Origin: Planctomycetota bacterium
GTDB lineage: Bacteria; Planctomycetota; JAMOSO01
Direction: 5' to 3'
DNA length: 64,000 nucleotides
NCBI GenBank assembly: GCA_027063065.1
Contig: JAMOSO010000048.1
Location: forward strand, 38,786 to 102,785
A program made the translations under genes and the position numbers. The notes beneath the pieces are model-generated. The model was not told the origin of the DNA. It saw nothing but the letters and a program-made list of their open reading frames with translations, and made no database searches. Shown piece after piece: positions 37,651 to 48,663 of this stretch; within the stretch, counting starts at the first letter, position 1; each line of letters begins with the position of its first letter.

Positions 37651-37679
37651 TTGCACAGCAATACTTTAAACCTTACAAT
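37651..37679 (+). promoter_or_regulatory. Sigma-70-like promoter of the FKBP gene
   Basis: TTGCAC (37651-37656) and TACAAT (37674-37679) are separated by 17 bases, 28 bases before ATG 37708. Confidence 0.65.
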
Positions 37680-37707
37680 TTAAATTTTAAATGAATTTGG
37701 AGTCGTA

Positions 37708-38433
37708 ATGAAAAAATTACTTGGAGTTGTAGGCGCTGTTGCTGTTTTGAGTTCTAGTGTTCATGCAATAGAGCTTAAAAATGATGTTGATAAATTTTCA
37801 TATATTATCGCTCAAAATATGGGTGAAAGTATGAAGCGTCAAGAAGTTGCTGTTAATCCTGATGTATTTTATGCAAGTTTAAAATCTGTATTAGCTGGTA
37901 AAAAATCTCAGATGAGCCCGCAAGAAATGCAGGCATTTATGATGGGTTTTCAACAGAAAATGATGGCCAAAATGAAGGCTAAACAAGAGGCTATGGGTAA
38001 AACTAATATGGAAAAAGGCCTTAGCTATCTTGCGGCAAATAAAAAGAAAGACGGCGTAAAAGTAACCGCAAGTGGGTTGCAATATAAAATAATTAAACAA
38101 GGAACAGGCGCTATACCTAAAGCAACTGATCGTGTAGAGGTTCATTATGTTGGTACTTTAATAGATGGCACAGAATTTGATTCTTCTATTAAACGTGGTC
38201 AACCAGCAGTGTTCCCTGTAAATCAAGTAATTAAGGGTTGGACAGAAGCTTTGCAAATGATGCCTGTTGGCTCTAAATGGGAATTAGTAATTCCGTCTGA
38301 GTTGGCGTATGGCGCAACACCTCGTCCTGGTGGCCCTATTGGCCCTAATGCGGTTTTAAAATTTCAAGTAGAATTGTTGGGTATCAAAGGTCCTGCTAAG
38401 ATGCCAAAAGATGCAATTCATGGTAGCAAATAA
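37708..38433 (+). CDS. FKBP-type peptidyl-prolyl isomerase (FkpA/Mip-like)
   Basis: A signal peptide ends near SSSVHA (residue 20). A Met/Lys-rich dimerisation domain (about 25-110) precedes the FKBP domain (115-225), which contains [31 protein letters not shown] and IPSELAYG. It should be an envelope chaperone-isomerase that assists folding of exported proteins. A TTGGAG site lies upstream. Confidence 0.93.
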   Translation: MKKLLGVVGAVAVLSSSVHAIELKNDVDKFSYIIAQNMGESMKRQEVAVNPDVFYASLKSVLAGKKSQMSPQEMQAFMMGFQQKMMAKMKAKQEAMGKTNMEKGLSYLAANKKKDGVKVTASGLQYKIIKQGTGAIPKATDRVEVHYVGTLIDGTEFDSSIKRGQPAVFPVNQVIKGWTEALQMMPVGSKWELVIPSELAYGATPRPGGPIGPNAVLKFQVELLGIKGPAKMPKDAIHGSK

Positions 38434-38438
38434 TATAG

Positions 38439-38885
38439 GTGGCATCTAGCATATCTTCAATAAGTGCTAATTTATCATTAGATGAAGATGCACTTATTGA
38501 TTTTATTCAGTCATTAATTGATTATTCTAACTTTGATGCATCTTTAGGTGTGTTAAAGTTAGTTTATTATTTAAAGCCATCATTAATTCCTATAATGATG
38601 CGTCAAATTCCTAAACCTGAATTATTACGAAGCAAACCAGCGGTTTTGCAAAATTTGTTAGTTTGTGTTGACGATGAGTCTTTGGCACGTTTTATAGGCG
38701 CGGCTGGTGAACGAATATCATTAAATTTGATGGAAAATATAAGTCAAAATAGGCGATTGCGCTTGGGTAGAGACATTGCCAACTGGCGAAGCACCTTGCA
38801 TAAAGGGGCTTTGCGACCATACCACAAATTAGTTTATTATTTGAGTTATTTATTTATTTATCAGCAAGTAAAAAATAAACTGTGA
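38439..38885 (+). CDS. Hypothetical protein with weak FliG C-terminal-like pattern
   Basis: A 148-residue helical protein that starts with GTG five bases after the FKBP stop. The stretch LARFIGAAGERISLNLMENISQNRRLRLGRDIAN (read in part) resembles the FliG pattern in which an acidic surface helix is followed by ENMS-R-----D. No other flagellar gene lies nearby, so the link is tentative. It could be an uncharacterised partner of the following GGDEF/HD-GYP protein. Confidence 0.6.
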   Translation: MASSISSISANLSLDEDALIDFIQSLIDYSNFDASLGVLKLVYYLKPSLIPIMMRQIPKPELLRSKPAVLQNLLVCVDDESLARFIGAAGERISLNLMENISQNRRLRLGRDIANWRSTLHKGALRPYHKLVYYLSYLFIYQQVKNKL

Positions 38886-38940
38886 TTTTGAGTGTGGTAT
38901 ATTTACACTGCATTGATAATCATTTTTGGGAAACGGCATA

Positions 38941-40965
38941 ATGTCAGAAGGTTTTAAAATATTAATAGTTGATGATTTGCAAGAAAACCTTTTTGTCCTT
39001 GAAAGAACCTTAAGAAAAGAAGGTGCAAAAATTATTAAAGCCGAATCAGGTTTGCAGGCCTTAGAATGTGCGTTACAAGATGATTTTGTTTTAATTTTAT
39101 TAGATGTGATGATGCCTCATATGGACGGTTTTGAAACAGCCGAGCTTTTAAGGGAGTCCCCAAGAACTAAATATACACCTATTATATTTATTACTGGTAT
39201 GGATCGTCATGAAAACAATACGTTTAAAGGCTATGATGCTGGTGCAGTAGATTTTATTTATAAACCATTTGAACCTCATGTGTTGCGTTCTAAAGTAAGA
39301 ATCTTTTTAGAATTAGCTAAGCAAAAACAGGAGGTTAAGAATTCTAAGAATAAACTGGCTAAAGCTTTAGAATTAGAGCAAGCCTTGCGTTTAGAATTAG
39401 AGGAGCAAAATAAAGAATTAATAAAAATCTCAATTAATGATGGCTTAACAGGATTATATAATAGAAGGTTTTTATCTGAGCGGTTAATTTTTGAGTTTAG
39501 ACGCGCAAAACGTTATAGAACGCCACTGAGTTGTTTGATGTTAGATATTGATCATTTTAAATTGATTAATGATTCTTTAGGGCATCAATTTGGCGATTTA
39601 GTTTTAGTTGAATTAGCAAAAATTTTGCGAGCATTAACTAGGGAGGTTGATGTAGTTGGGCGTTATGGCGGTGAAGAATTTGTTATTGTTATGACTAATA
39701 CACATCTTGAAGGTGCGCGTATTTTAGCAGATAACTTATTAGTAGCTGTGTCTAATCATATTTTTAGTGATGGTAATTTGTCCAGGCAAGTTACTATTAG
39801 TATAGGTATAACTAGCTTTACTAATGATATGTGTAGTGAAAATGATTTGATTTCTTGTGCTGATGCTGCACTTTATGAGGCAAAAGAAAATGGTCGTAAT
39901 AGATTTGTAGTTTGGCAATCGCCAAATGATCGTGAGTTGAGTAAAGGCTCTAATGAGTTAATGCATACATTTAAATATAAATGTGCTTGTATAGCTTCAC
40001 AAGTGCAATCAACTTATTTAGAGTCAGTAAGTATATTATTAAATGCCATTGATGCTAAAGATAATTATACTAGGTCTCACGCTATACAAGTTGCTTATTT
40101 TGCTGTCGAAATAGGTAAGCGTCTACGTTTTAATGAAAGGCGATTAAATTCTTTGCGTTTTGCGGCTATGTTGCAAGATGTTGGCAAAATAACCATTGAT
40201 ACAGATATTTTAATTAAAGAAACGTGCTATGACGATCATGATATTGCTGTTATGCAAGCCCATCCACAAGCAAGTGTAGATATTTTAGAAGAAGTTAGAT
40301 TTTTGAGTGAAGAATTACCTGCGATTTTGCATCATCATGAGCATTTCGACGGCAGTGGATACCCACATGGTTTATCAGGTGAAGATATACCAATTGATGC
40401 TAGAATTTTATCTATTGCAGATGCGTATTCGGCCATGATTACTCCAAGAAATTTTGCTAAAACTCGCTCAGCTGATGAGGCTTTTGCCGAAATCAAGCGT
40501 TGTGCCAACACTCAGTTTGATGCAAATTTAGTAGAAGTCTTTGAAAGTGTTCATCAAAATGAATCGAAGCAATTAAGCCAACATTGCAAACGTATTTTGG
40601 TTGCCGACGATGAAGTTGAAGTATTAGAAGTTTATAAAGCTTTATTAGAGCCAGAAGGCTTTGAGGTAACAACTGCTCATAATGGGTTAGAAGCGATAGG
40701 TTATATAACTAATACATTGTTTTCATTGTTGATATTAGATATTGATATGCCAGTTATGACAGGCATTGATGTTATTAACAAGGCCAGTGAAAGTGATTTA
40801 AATAATAACACACCCATAATAGTAGTTACTGGATTTGGTTGTATAGATATTGTTGATAAATGTAAAGATTTAGGGGTGGATTATTTTTTTAAAAAACCTT
40901 TTGATATTTCTGAGATTTTAAAAGCAGTTTATGAATTTCACCTCCCACGTCGACAGTATCATTGA
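38941..40965 (+). CDS. Receiver-GGDEF-HD-GYP-receiver protein (cyclic-di-GMP)
   Basis: A 674-residue protein. Receiver 1 has VDDLQEN and LLDVMMPHMDG. A coiled coil (about 125-165) leads to a GGDEF domain with intact GGEEF in VGRYGGEEFVIVM, so it can probably make cyclic-di-GMP. The HD-GYP domain has HHEHFDGSGYPHGL and IADAYSAM, but its HD pair is QD (Gln412-Asp413 in LQDVGKI), a lost metal ligand. Receiver 2 has ADDEVE, LDIDMP and KKPFD. ATG 38941 is preferred over the upstream 38926. It overlaps trmO by 35 bases. Confidence 0.92.
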   Translation: MSEGFKILIVDDLQENLFVLERTLRKEGAKIIKAESGLQALECALQDDFVLILLDVMMPHMDGFETAELLRESPRTKYTPIIFITGMDRHENNTFKGYDAGAVDFIYKPFEPHVLRSKVRIFLELAKQKQEVKNSKNKLAKALELEQALRLELEEQNKELIKISINDGLTGLYNRRFLSERLIFEFRRAKRYRTPLSCLMLDIDHFKLINDSLGHQFGDLVLVELAKILRALTREVDVVGRYGGEEFVIVMTNTHLEGARILADNLLVAVSNHIFSDGNLSRQVTISIGITSFTNDMCSENDLISCADAALYEAKENGRNRFVVWQSPNDRELSKGSNELMHTFKYKCACIASQVQSTYLESVSILLNAIDAKDNYTRSHAIQVAYFAVEIGKRLRFNERRLNSLRFAAMLQDVGKITIDTDILIKETCYDDHDIAVMQAHPQASVDILEEVRFLSEELPAILHHHEHFDGSGYPHGLSGEDIPIDARILSIADAYSAMITPRNFAKTRSADEAFAEIKRCANTQFDANLVEVFESVHQNESKQLSQHCKRILVADDEVEVLEVYKALLEPEGFEVTTAHNGLEAIGYITNTLFSLLILDIDMPVMTGIDVINKASESDLNNNTPIIVVTGFGCIDIVDKCKDLGVDYFFKKPFDISEILKAVYEFHLPRRQYH

Positions 40966-41743
40966 GCTTGCTCCGATAGGTTTTGTCAAAACTTTGCATT
41001 TTCGCAAATGGCAATTGCCCCGCCAAGCGGGCTTGCAATCAAATCAGGCTATTATAGATTGCAAAGGTTATTTGGCGCGGGAGGCCTTAGAAGATTTAAT
41101 AGGCTTTGATAGAATTTGGATTATTTTTATTTTTCATAAAGCGGTAAAATCAAAATCAAAAGTGCGTCCACCAAGGGGTAATCTCAAGCGTGGGGTTTTA
41201 GCTACCAGAACTCCACATCATCCAAATAAATTGGGAATGTCTTGTGTGGAATTAAGTAATATTAATGATTTTAAAATAGAAATTTCTAATCATGATTTAT
41301 TAGATGGCACTCCGGTTTTAGATATAAAACCTTACATTCCGTATTGCGATTCTTTTGAAAATGCAAAGGCGGGTTGGGTAGATGAGTTAGGAACAGAAAA
41401 TATATATACAGTTGAACCTAGCGAATTAATAAAAACGCAGTTGGATTTTTTGGCTGATAATGAAATTTATATTTATTTAGAAATCGAAAATATATTAAGC
41501 CGTAGGCCATTACCGTACCCTAATCATCGTGTTAAAAAATTGAGCGATAACATTTATTGGTTAGGGATACACGATTGGCGTGTAATATATAGTATAGAAC
41601 ATAATACAATAGTGTTACATGAGTTATTGAGTGGATATAATCGTGGTAAAAAGCCGTTAATTCATAATAAATTTACAAATAAATTTCGGGTTAATGATAA
41701 GTTTCTTGCAGTAATAAACGATAACTTTAATATAAACTTATGA
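40931..41743 (+). CDS. trmO: tRNA (N6-threonylcarbamoyladenosine(37)-N6)-methyltransferase-like (TsaA/TrmO)
   Basis: The N-terminal 150 residues are a TsaA-like domain: IGFVKT at the start, then WIIFIFHK, RPPRGN, GVLATRTPHHPNKLGMS and DLLDGTPVLDIKPYIPYCDS. TrmO methylates t6A37 in tRNA-Thr using S-adenosylmethionine. The C-terminal 100 residues contain an added domain similar to that of E. coli TrmO. Its start overlaps the previous gene by 35 bases. Confidence 0.9.
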   Translation: MNFTSHVDSIIELAPIGFVKTLHFRKWQLPRQAGLQSNQAIIDCKGYLAREALEDLIGFDRIWIIFIFHKAVKSKSKVRPPRGNLKRGVLATRTPHHPNKLGMSCVELSNINDFKIEISNHDLLDGTPVLDIKPYIPYCDSFENAKAGWVDELGTENIYTVEPSELIKTQLDFLADNEIYIYLEIENILSRRPLPYPNHRVKKLSDNIYWLGIHDWRVIYSIEHNTIVLHELLSGYNRGKKPLIHNKFTNKFRVNDKFLAVINDNFNINL

Positions 41744-41762
41744 GTGGGTAATTGGAGTTATA

Positions 41763-42140
41763 ATGAAATTTTTAGTAGTAGATGATTCTTCAACAATACG
41801 GCGTATTATTACAGCGGCTTTAAAATCTGCAGGTTATACAGATATCGATACTGCATGTGATGGAAAGGAAGCGTTGAGTAAGTGTAAGGCCGATCCGGCA
41901 ATTGGTTGTATATTAAGTGATTGGAATATGCCAGAAATGAATGGGTTTGACTTTTTGGTGGCTTTTCGGGCGATGAATAAAAAAATACCTTTTATTATGG
42001 TAACTACTGAATCAGAAAAAGCCAGTATTGTTAAAGCTGTGCAAGCTGGAGCAACTAATTATGTAGTTAAGCCGTTTACTCCTGATATATTATTAGATAA
42101 AATAAAAGTAGCGTTTAATAAAATGGGTATAGAAGCTTAA
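41763..42140 (+). CDS. cheY: CheY-like single-domain response regulator
   Basis: A 125-residue receiver with VVDDSSTIRRII, acceptor Asp53 in LSDWNMPEMNG, VTTES and VKPFTPD, the CheY set. A GGAG site precedes ATG 41763. It probably links chemoreceptor signalling to the flagellar motor, although CheA and flagellar genes are absent from this window. Its assignment as motility CheY and not an adaptive-response relay is inferred. Confidence 0.85.
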   Translation: MKFLVVDDSSTIRRIITAALKSAGYTDIDTACDGKEALSKCKADPAIGCILSDWNMPEMNGFDFLVAFRAMNKKIPFIMVTTESEKASIVKAVQAGATNYVVKPFTPDILLDKIKVAFNKMGIEA

Positions 42141-42167
42141 TATTATGAATTATACTTTATAATGAAA

Positions 42168-42197
42168 TTTACACATAAAAATTAAATATGTTACAAT
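42168..42197 (+). promoter_or_regulatory. Sigma-70-like promoter
   Basis: TTTACA (42168-42173) and TACAAT (42192-42197) lie 18 bases apart, about 33 bases before ATG 42231. Confidence 0.5.
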
Positions 42198-42230
42198 AAG
42201 TAAGATTACCCATTTATTAAAAAGACAACT

Positions 42231-42863
42231 ATGAAATTTTGGCAAAAAAACACTAAAAATACCGACAGTTCTGAGGTTGTGCAGGCATTGATAGCACAAT
42301 TAAAAAGCAAAGATAATCAAATAGCTCAATTATTAGAGCGTCAGCGTGAGAGTAATATATTATTAAAAGATACTCAGCAATCTTTATTAGGTGCGGGTGC
42401 CCCAGTTGTGCATTCAGATATGTCTAACGAGCAATCAAATGATGAGACTCAAATTAACGAGCATGATGATTCAAAGGTGTTGTTAATTAGTAGAGTTTTT
42501 TTAAATAAACTATTTTTTGTTTTATTATTAGTTTTAACGAGTTGGTTTTTATATTGGTTTTTAGACACTGCAAAAACTGCAAAAATGCAAAGTGATTATA
42601 TTACTCAACTGAATATAGAATTGACTAAGTGTCGAAACCGAAATGTTTTTTTAATGAGGGATAATGCAGATCAATCTAAAGAGTTAGATAAATTGTCATT
42701 GGAAGTAGTTAACCTGCAACACAAGTTGGTTACTAAAGATCATGAATTAACCTCTGCTTTATCAACACAAATTTATAGAATTAAAGAATTAGAAAAATTA
42801 AATACAACCCTGTTAAATCAGGGTTTACAGAAAATATATCCTAGTGATAAAAGGAGTAAATGA
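42231..42863 (+). CDS. Coiled-coil single-pass membrane protein, function unknown
   Basis: Residues 17-50 (LKSKDNQIAQLLERQRES) and 120-205 are heptad-rich and probably coiled coil. One hydrophobic helix (about 88-113, FFVLLLVLTSWFLYWFL) divides them. No enzymatic motif is visible. Its stop codon overlaps the start of the following small zinc-binding protein in an ATGA arrangement, so the two are translationally coupled. Confidence 0.7.
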   Translation: MKFWQKNTKNTDSSEVVQALIAQLKSKDNQIAQLLERQRESNILLKDTQQSLLGAGAPVVHSDMSNEQSNDETQINEHDDSKVLLISRVFLNKLFFVLLLVLTSWFLYWFLDTAKTAKMQSDYITQLNIELTKCRNRNVFLMRDNADQSKELDKLSLEVVNLQHKLVTKDHELTSALSTQIYRIKELEKLNTTLLNQGLQKIYPSDKRSK

Positions 42864-43081
42864 TGACAGATAGCAGTGCAAATTCTGAAGAGTTAAATGA
42901 AGCAATTTTACCAGTAGAAACAGAGCGTAAAGGATTACGTCCCAAATTTACACATTGTGATATATGTAACGAAGAATTACCCGAGGAAGAATTGCGTATG
43001 CAAGCTGTTAATCATCGTGAATGTTGGAAAGCATGGGTTGAAGAAAAACGTACCCGTGATCCAGAGCCTACGGAAGATTAA
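42860..43081 (+). CDS. Small putative zinc-binding protein
   Basis: A 73-residue acidic protein with Cys33-x2-Cys36 and His52-x2-Cys55, a likely single zinc site, and a conserved-looking W-x3-W after it. An AAGGAG site lies at 42851-42856 and the ATG overlaps the previous stop. It is too short for family assignment; a protein-protein adaptor role with the coiled-coil partner is plausible. Its end overlaps ruvC on the other strand by 14 bases. Confidence 0.65.
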   Translation: MMTDSSANSEELNEAILPVETERKGLRPKFTHCDICNEELPEEELRMQAVNHRECWKAWVEEKRTRDPEPTED

Positions 43082-43550
43082 TATTTTTTAGATGTGCACA
43101 AGCTATTGCCACAGCTAGAGCATCAGCTGCATCATCTGGTTGTGGTATGGCGTGTAAATTCATTAATATTTTTACCATTGCTTGTACTTGCGATTTATGT
43201 GCACTACCTTTGCCTGTAACGGCCTTTTTTATGGTTGCCGGCGAAAAACTGATAACGTCTAAATTATTGATAGCGGCCATAGTTATGGCTGCGCCTCGCC
43301 CTTCACTAATCCTAATAGTAGTTTGAATGTTTTTACCGACAAAAGGCTCTTCTATGGCAGCTATTGATGGTTGATGTTGTTGGATAATTTTTTGCAATTC
43401 ACTGGCTATAAAACCTAAACGTTTATAAACAGGTTCTTTTTTATTGGCACAAATAGCGCCATTAGCAATATGAGTTAATTTATTACCAACCGATCTAATA
43501 AGCCCATAGCCAACTCTAATAGTTCCTGGATCGATGCCTAAAATAATCAT
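43068..43550 (-). CDS. ruvC: Holliday junction resolvase RuvC
   Basis: The nuclease cleaves four-way junctions made during recombination. The four acidic residues are visible: Asp7 in GIDPGTIRVGYG, Glu near 67 in IEEPFVGKN, and the two Asp in DDAADALAVA near the C-terminus. Length 160 is normal. Its start overlaps the deacetylase-like gene stop by four bases. ruvA and ruvB are not adjacent. Confidence 0.96.
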   Translation of the reverse strand: MIILGIDPGTIRVGYGLIRSVGNKLTHIANGAICANKKEPVYKRLGFIASELQKIIQQHQPSIAAIEEPFVGKNIQTTIRISEGRGAAITMAAINNLDVISFSPATIKKAVTGKGSAHKSQVQAMVKILMNLHAIPQPDDAADALAVAIACAHLKNINLP

Positions 43551-44299
43551 TCTCTAGCATCCAAATTTTCAATGACATTTTTTTTCATACGCTTAATAAT
43601 CCAGTCTGGCAGTCTGTGGAGTTTAGATACAAAAGAGGCAAATGCGTCGTTTCCTGTAACTTGTATACGATGTATTACAGGTGAGTTTTCTAAATAAACA
43701 AAATTTTGGTTACCGAGGATATGTTTGAATCCAGCATCTAAAATATCATCAATTACGGCCTGATTATAATTGTGTTGTGGTAATGCCATTGCATAATTAA
43801 CGTTATCGGCAATTGTGCTAAGCAATTGTTGGGATTTGGTTAATTCTCGTTGGCGTTGTATTGTATCTAATGTAGTTAAGTCTGTACCAGAGTGTCCAGC
43901 CGTAAATAAATCAAAATTTATCCCTGCCAGTATTAACTCATCTGCATTTAAAATTCCCCAATTTTGACTGTAGTGATTTAATGGTGCATCTTCAAAACTA
44001 GGAGCAGTTGGTATAAATAAAGATGCAGAAAAGTCAAATGAGTTTAGAATATCTTTTGCTACTAATAGAGAATCTCGATATCCACCATCAAATGTAATTG
44101 CGATACGTTTTTTACGTCTGAGAGGTTTTGTTTCTAATAATTCTTTTAAAGGTAATACGTCGTAGTTGGCATCAAATAAATAATCCATTTGATGTTCAAA
44201 ATCATCGGGATTAATGGCTAATTTATCGGGGTCGTTTTCTTGTGTACCCACGCTGTGGTATAATAAAACAGCATGACTTAGTGTAGTTTTAGAAAACAT
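43547..44299 (-). CDS. Polysaccharide deacetylase-fold protein with altered metal site
   Basis: The NodB-type fold is recognisable from LLYHSV, ITFDGGYRDS and the start of the second motif in AGHSGTD. In active enzymes the first motif is TFDDG, whose second Asp binds zinc; here it is Gly72. The two His of the second motif (HxxxH) are His136 and Asp140. Loss of two of three metal ligands suggests that deacetylase activity is reduced or absent. The role is therefore unknown. It lies between ligA and ruvC with coupling to both. Confidence 0.8.
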   Translation of the reverse strand: MFSKTTLSHAVLLYHSVGTQENDPDKLAINPDDFEHQMDYLFDANYDVLPLKELLETKPLRRKKRIAITFDGGYRDSLLVAKDILNSFDFSASLFIPTAPSFEDAPLNHYSQNWGILNADELILAGINFDLFTAGHSGTDLTTLDTIQRQRELTKSQQLLSTIADNVNYAMALPQHNYNQAVIDDILDAGFKHILGNQNFVYLENSPVIHRIQVTGNDAFASFVSKLHRLPDWIIKRMKKNVIENLDARE

Positions 44300-44304
44300 A
44301 TTCG

Positions 44305-46705
<2,401 letters not shown>

Positions 46706-46775
46706 AAGCTATCCCCAAAGTTTTAAAAGTGTGATTTTAAAGGTTTAATCTTTAAAAGGCAATCTTAGTTAAATT

Positions 46776-48641
46776 TTAGTTTTTAATTGTTTTTGGATAA
46801 TGGGCTTCAAAAAAACGCTTTGCCATACTGCCACATATTGCGCCGCCACTACCGGCAAATTCTGCCATAAAAACAAAAGAGTATTGCGGATTATTTACTG
46901 GGTAGTATCCACCAAACCAAGCGTGTGGTTTGCGTTTACCACCAGATTGCGCAGTTGAGGTTTTGGCTGCAATTTCACCGGCAATATTAGGCCGATAACG
47001 ATTAGCTGTGCCACCTTTTACATTTACTACACTATATAAACCTTTACGCAAAGGTTTTAAATATGTATCTGGAATATGTAGATTTTTTGCCGTTGTTTGA
47101 CGTGCTTGATCTAAATAGGGTTGTAATAGATAGCCTCCATTGGCTACTAATGCCATTAGACGTGCGATTTGTAAGGGTGTAGCTTGCATATAGCCTTGTC
47201 CAATTGCTAAATTAGCAGTGTCGCCTCCAACCCAATGGACGCCAAGGTGTTTACGTTTCCATGCGTTATCTGGAACAAGCCCTTGTTTTTCGTATGGCAA
47301 ATCAATGCCGGTTTTGTGGCCAAAGCCTAATTTGCGAGCTTCGCCTTGTAAAATGGTTGTGCCCATTTTTAAAGAAGTATCATAAAAAAAAGGATTGCAA
47401 GAATGCATAATAGCTTGATATAAGCACAGTGTTCCATGTCCAAAGTGGTTCCAACAGTGTTTTGTATAATTGCCAATGCGGTACCCCCCAGTGCATCGCA
47501 CGGTGGACTTTGCAGTTATTGTTTTACTTTCTAAGCCGGCGAGACCTGTAACTAATTTAAAAACAGACCCCGGGGGATATTTTTGAATGGCGCGGTTTAT
47601 TAAAGGATGTTGTGATGATGTTAAAAGTTTGGCGCGTTGTTTTTTTTGAGGTCCTATTGCTTGGATAAACAAGTTGGGATTAAATCTGGGGTAGCTTGTC
47701 ATAGCCAAAATAGCACCAGTTTTAATATCCATTAAAACGGCTGCACCTATTTGTTTTCCTATTGCGTTTTGTAAATCTTTTTGCATTTTTAAATCAATGG
47801 TTAAGTTTATGTTGCGGCCTCCTATGGCGGGTTCTTCTTTAATGGTATTCCAAGACACTTCGTTACTGTCTGGGTCGATAATTTTTTCTATAATTTTTTT
47901 GCCAGGGATGCCACTTAGTTCTGAATCATAAAATTTTTCGATACCACTGCGTCCGATTAGTTTGTCGCGATCGTCTCCATTTAGTTTTATATCTAACTCA
48001 TTTGGTTGAATATGTGTCATATAGCCAATGATGTGTGAGGCGAGCTGTTTTTGCGGATAATAGCGTTTGGAATTGGCTTTTATAGAAAAGGCATTGATAA
48101 AATTTGGTAATGTCTCTAATACAATGGCCTGTTGTGGTTGCATGCCTTTTATAAGTATTTGACTAGACCATGGAAATTTATCGACAATAATAATTTTTTT
48201 ATTTTTGCGTCTTCTACCGATTAATTTTTTAATGCGCGCCATAACCATTTTGTGCATTTTATTTTTTTTAATATTTAGCACTTTAGCAATTTGGTTTAAA
48301 ATAGGTGATGTTTTGATGGCTTCTTTGGCTATGGCCAAATTTTGTAGTTTATTGTCGGGGTTTCTAAAACTTTTTTTATTAACAATATTTTTTAGACACG
48401 GTAAATTATTGGGTGTAAAAGTTAAATCAAATGCAGGATGATCTATGGCTAGTATCATCCCATTTTTATCTCTTATTGTGCCTCGTCTAGGTGCTTGATA
48501 GCGGATACTGATTAAGCGATTAGATGATGTTTGTGTGTATTGTGAGCCTTCAATTATTTGTAACCAAAAGGCTCGCAATAGTATTAAACTTAATAGTCCA
48601 CAAAAAATACCACATAAAATATAGATACGACGTAAAGGCAT
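46776..48641 (-). CDS. mrdA: Penicillin-binding protein 2
   Basis: The class B transpeptidase of cell elongation. A single N-terminal membrane helix (about 8-28) is followed by the PBP dimerisation domain (RRGTIRDKNGMILA) and the transpeptidase domain. The active Ser is in YPPGSVFKLVTG (about 356), the SxN motif is SCN in MHSCNPFFYD and the third motif is KTST in AAKTSTAQ, where KTGT is more usual. Length 621 is normal. mreC and rodA are not adjacent. Confidence 0.94.
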   Translation of the reverse strand: MPLRRIYILCGIFCGLLSLILLRAFWLQIIEGSQYTQTSSNRLISIRYQAPRRGTIRDKNGMILAIDHPAFDLTFTPNNLPCLKNIVNKKSFRNPDNKLQNLAIAKEAIKTSPILNQIAKVLNIKKNKMHKMVMARIKKLIGRRRKNKKIIIVDKFPWSSQILIKGMQPQQAIVLETLPNFINAFSIKANSKRYYPQKQLASHIIGYMTHIQPNELDIKLNGDDRDKLIGRSGIEKFYDSELSGIPGKKIIEKIIDPDSNEVSWNTIKEEPAIGGRNINLTIDLKMQKDLQNAIGKQIGAAVLMDIKTGAILAMTSYPRFNPNLFIQAIGPQKKQRAKLLTSSQHPLINRAIQKYPPGSVFKLVTGLAGLESKTITAKSTVRCTGGYRIGNYTKHCWNHFGHGTLCLYQAIMHSCNPFFYDTSLKMGTTILQGEARKLGFGHKTGIDLPYEKQGLVPDNAWKRKHLGVHWVGGDTANLAIGQGYMQATPLQIARLMALVANGGYLLQPYLDQARQTTAKNLHIPDTYLKPLRKGLYSVVNVKGGTANRYRPNIAGEIAAKTSTAQSGGKRKPHAWFGGYYPVNNPQYSFVFMAEFAGSGGAICGSMAKRFFEAHYPKTIKN

Positions 48642-48663
48642 CTTTGCAATTAAATAATTTAAG

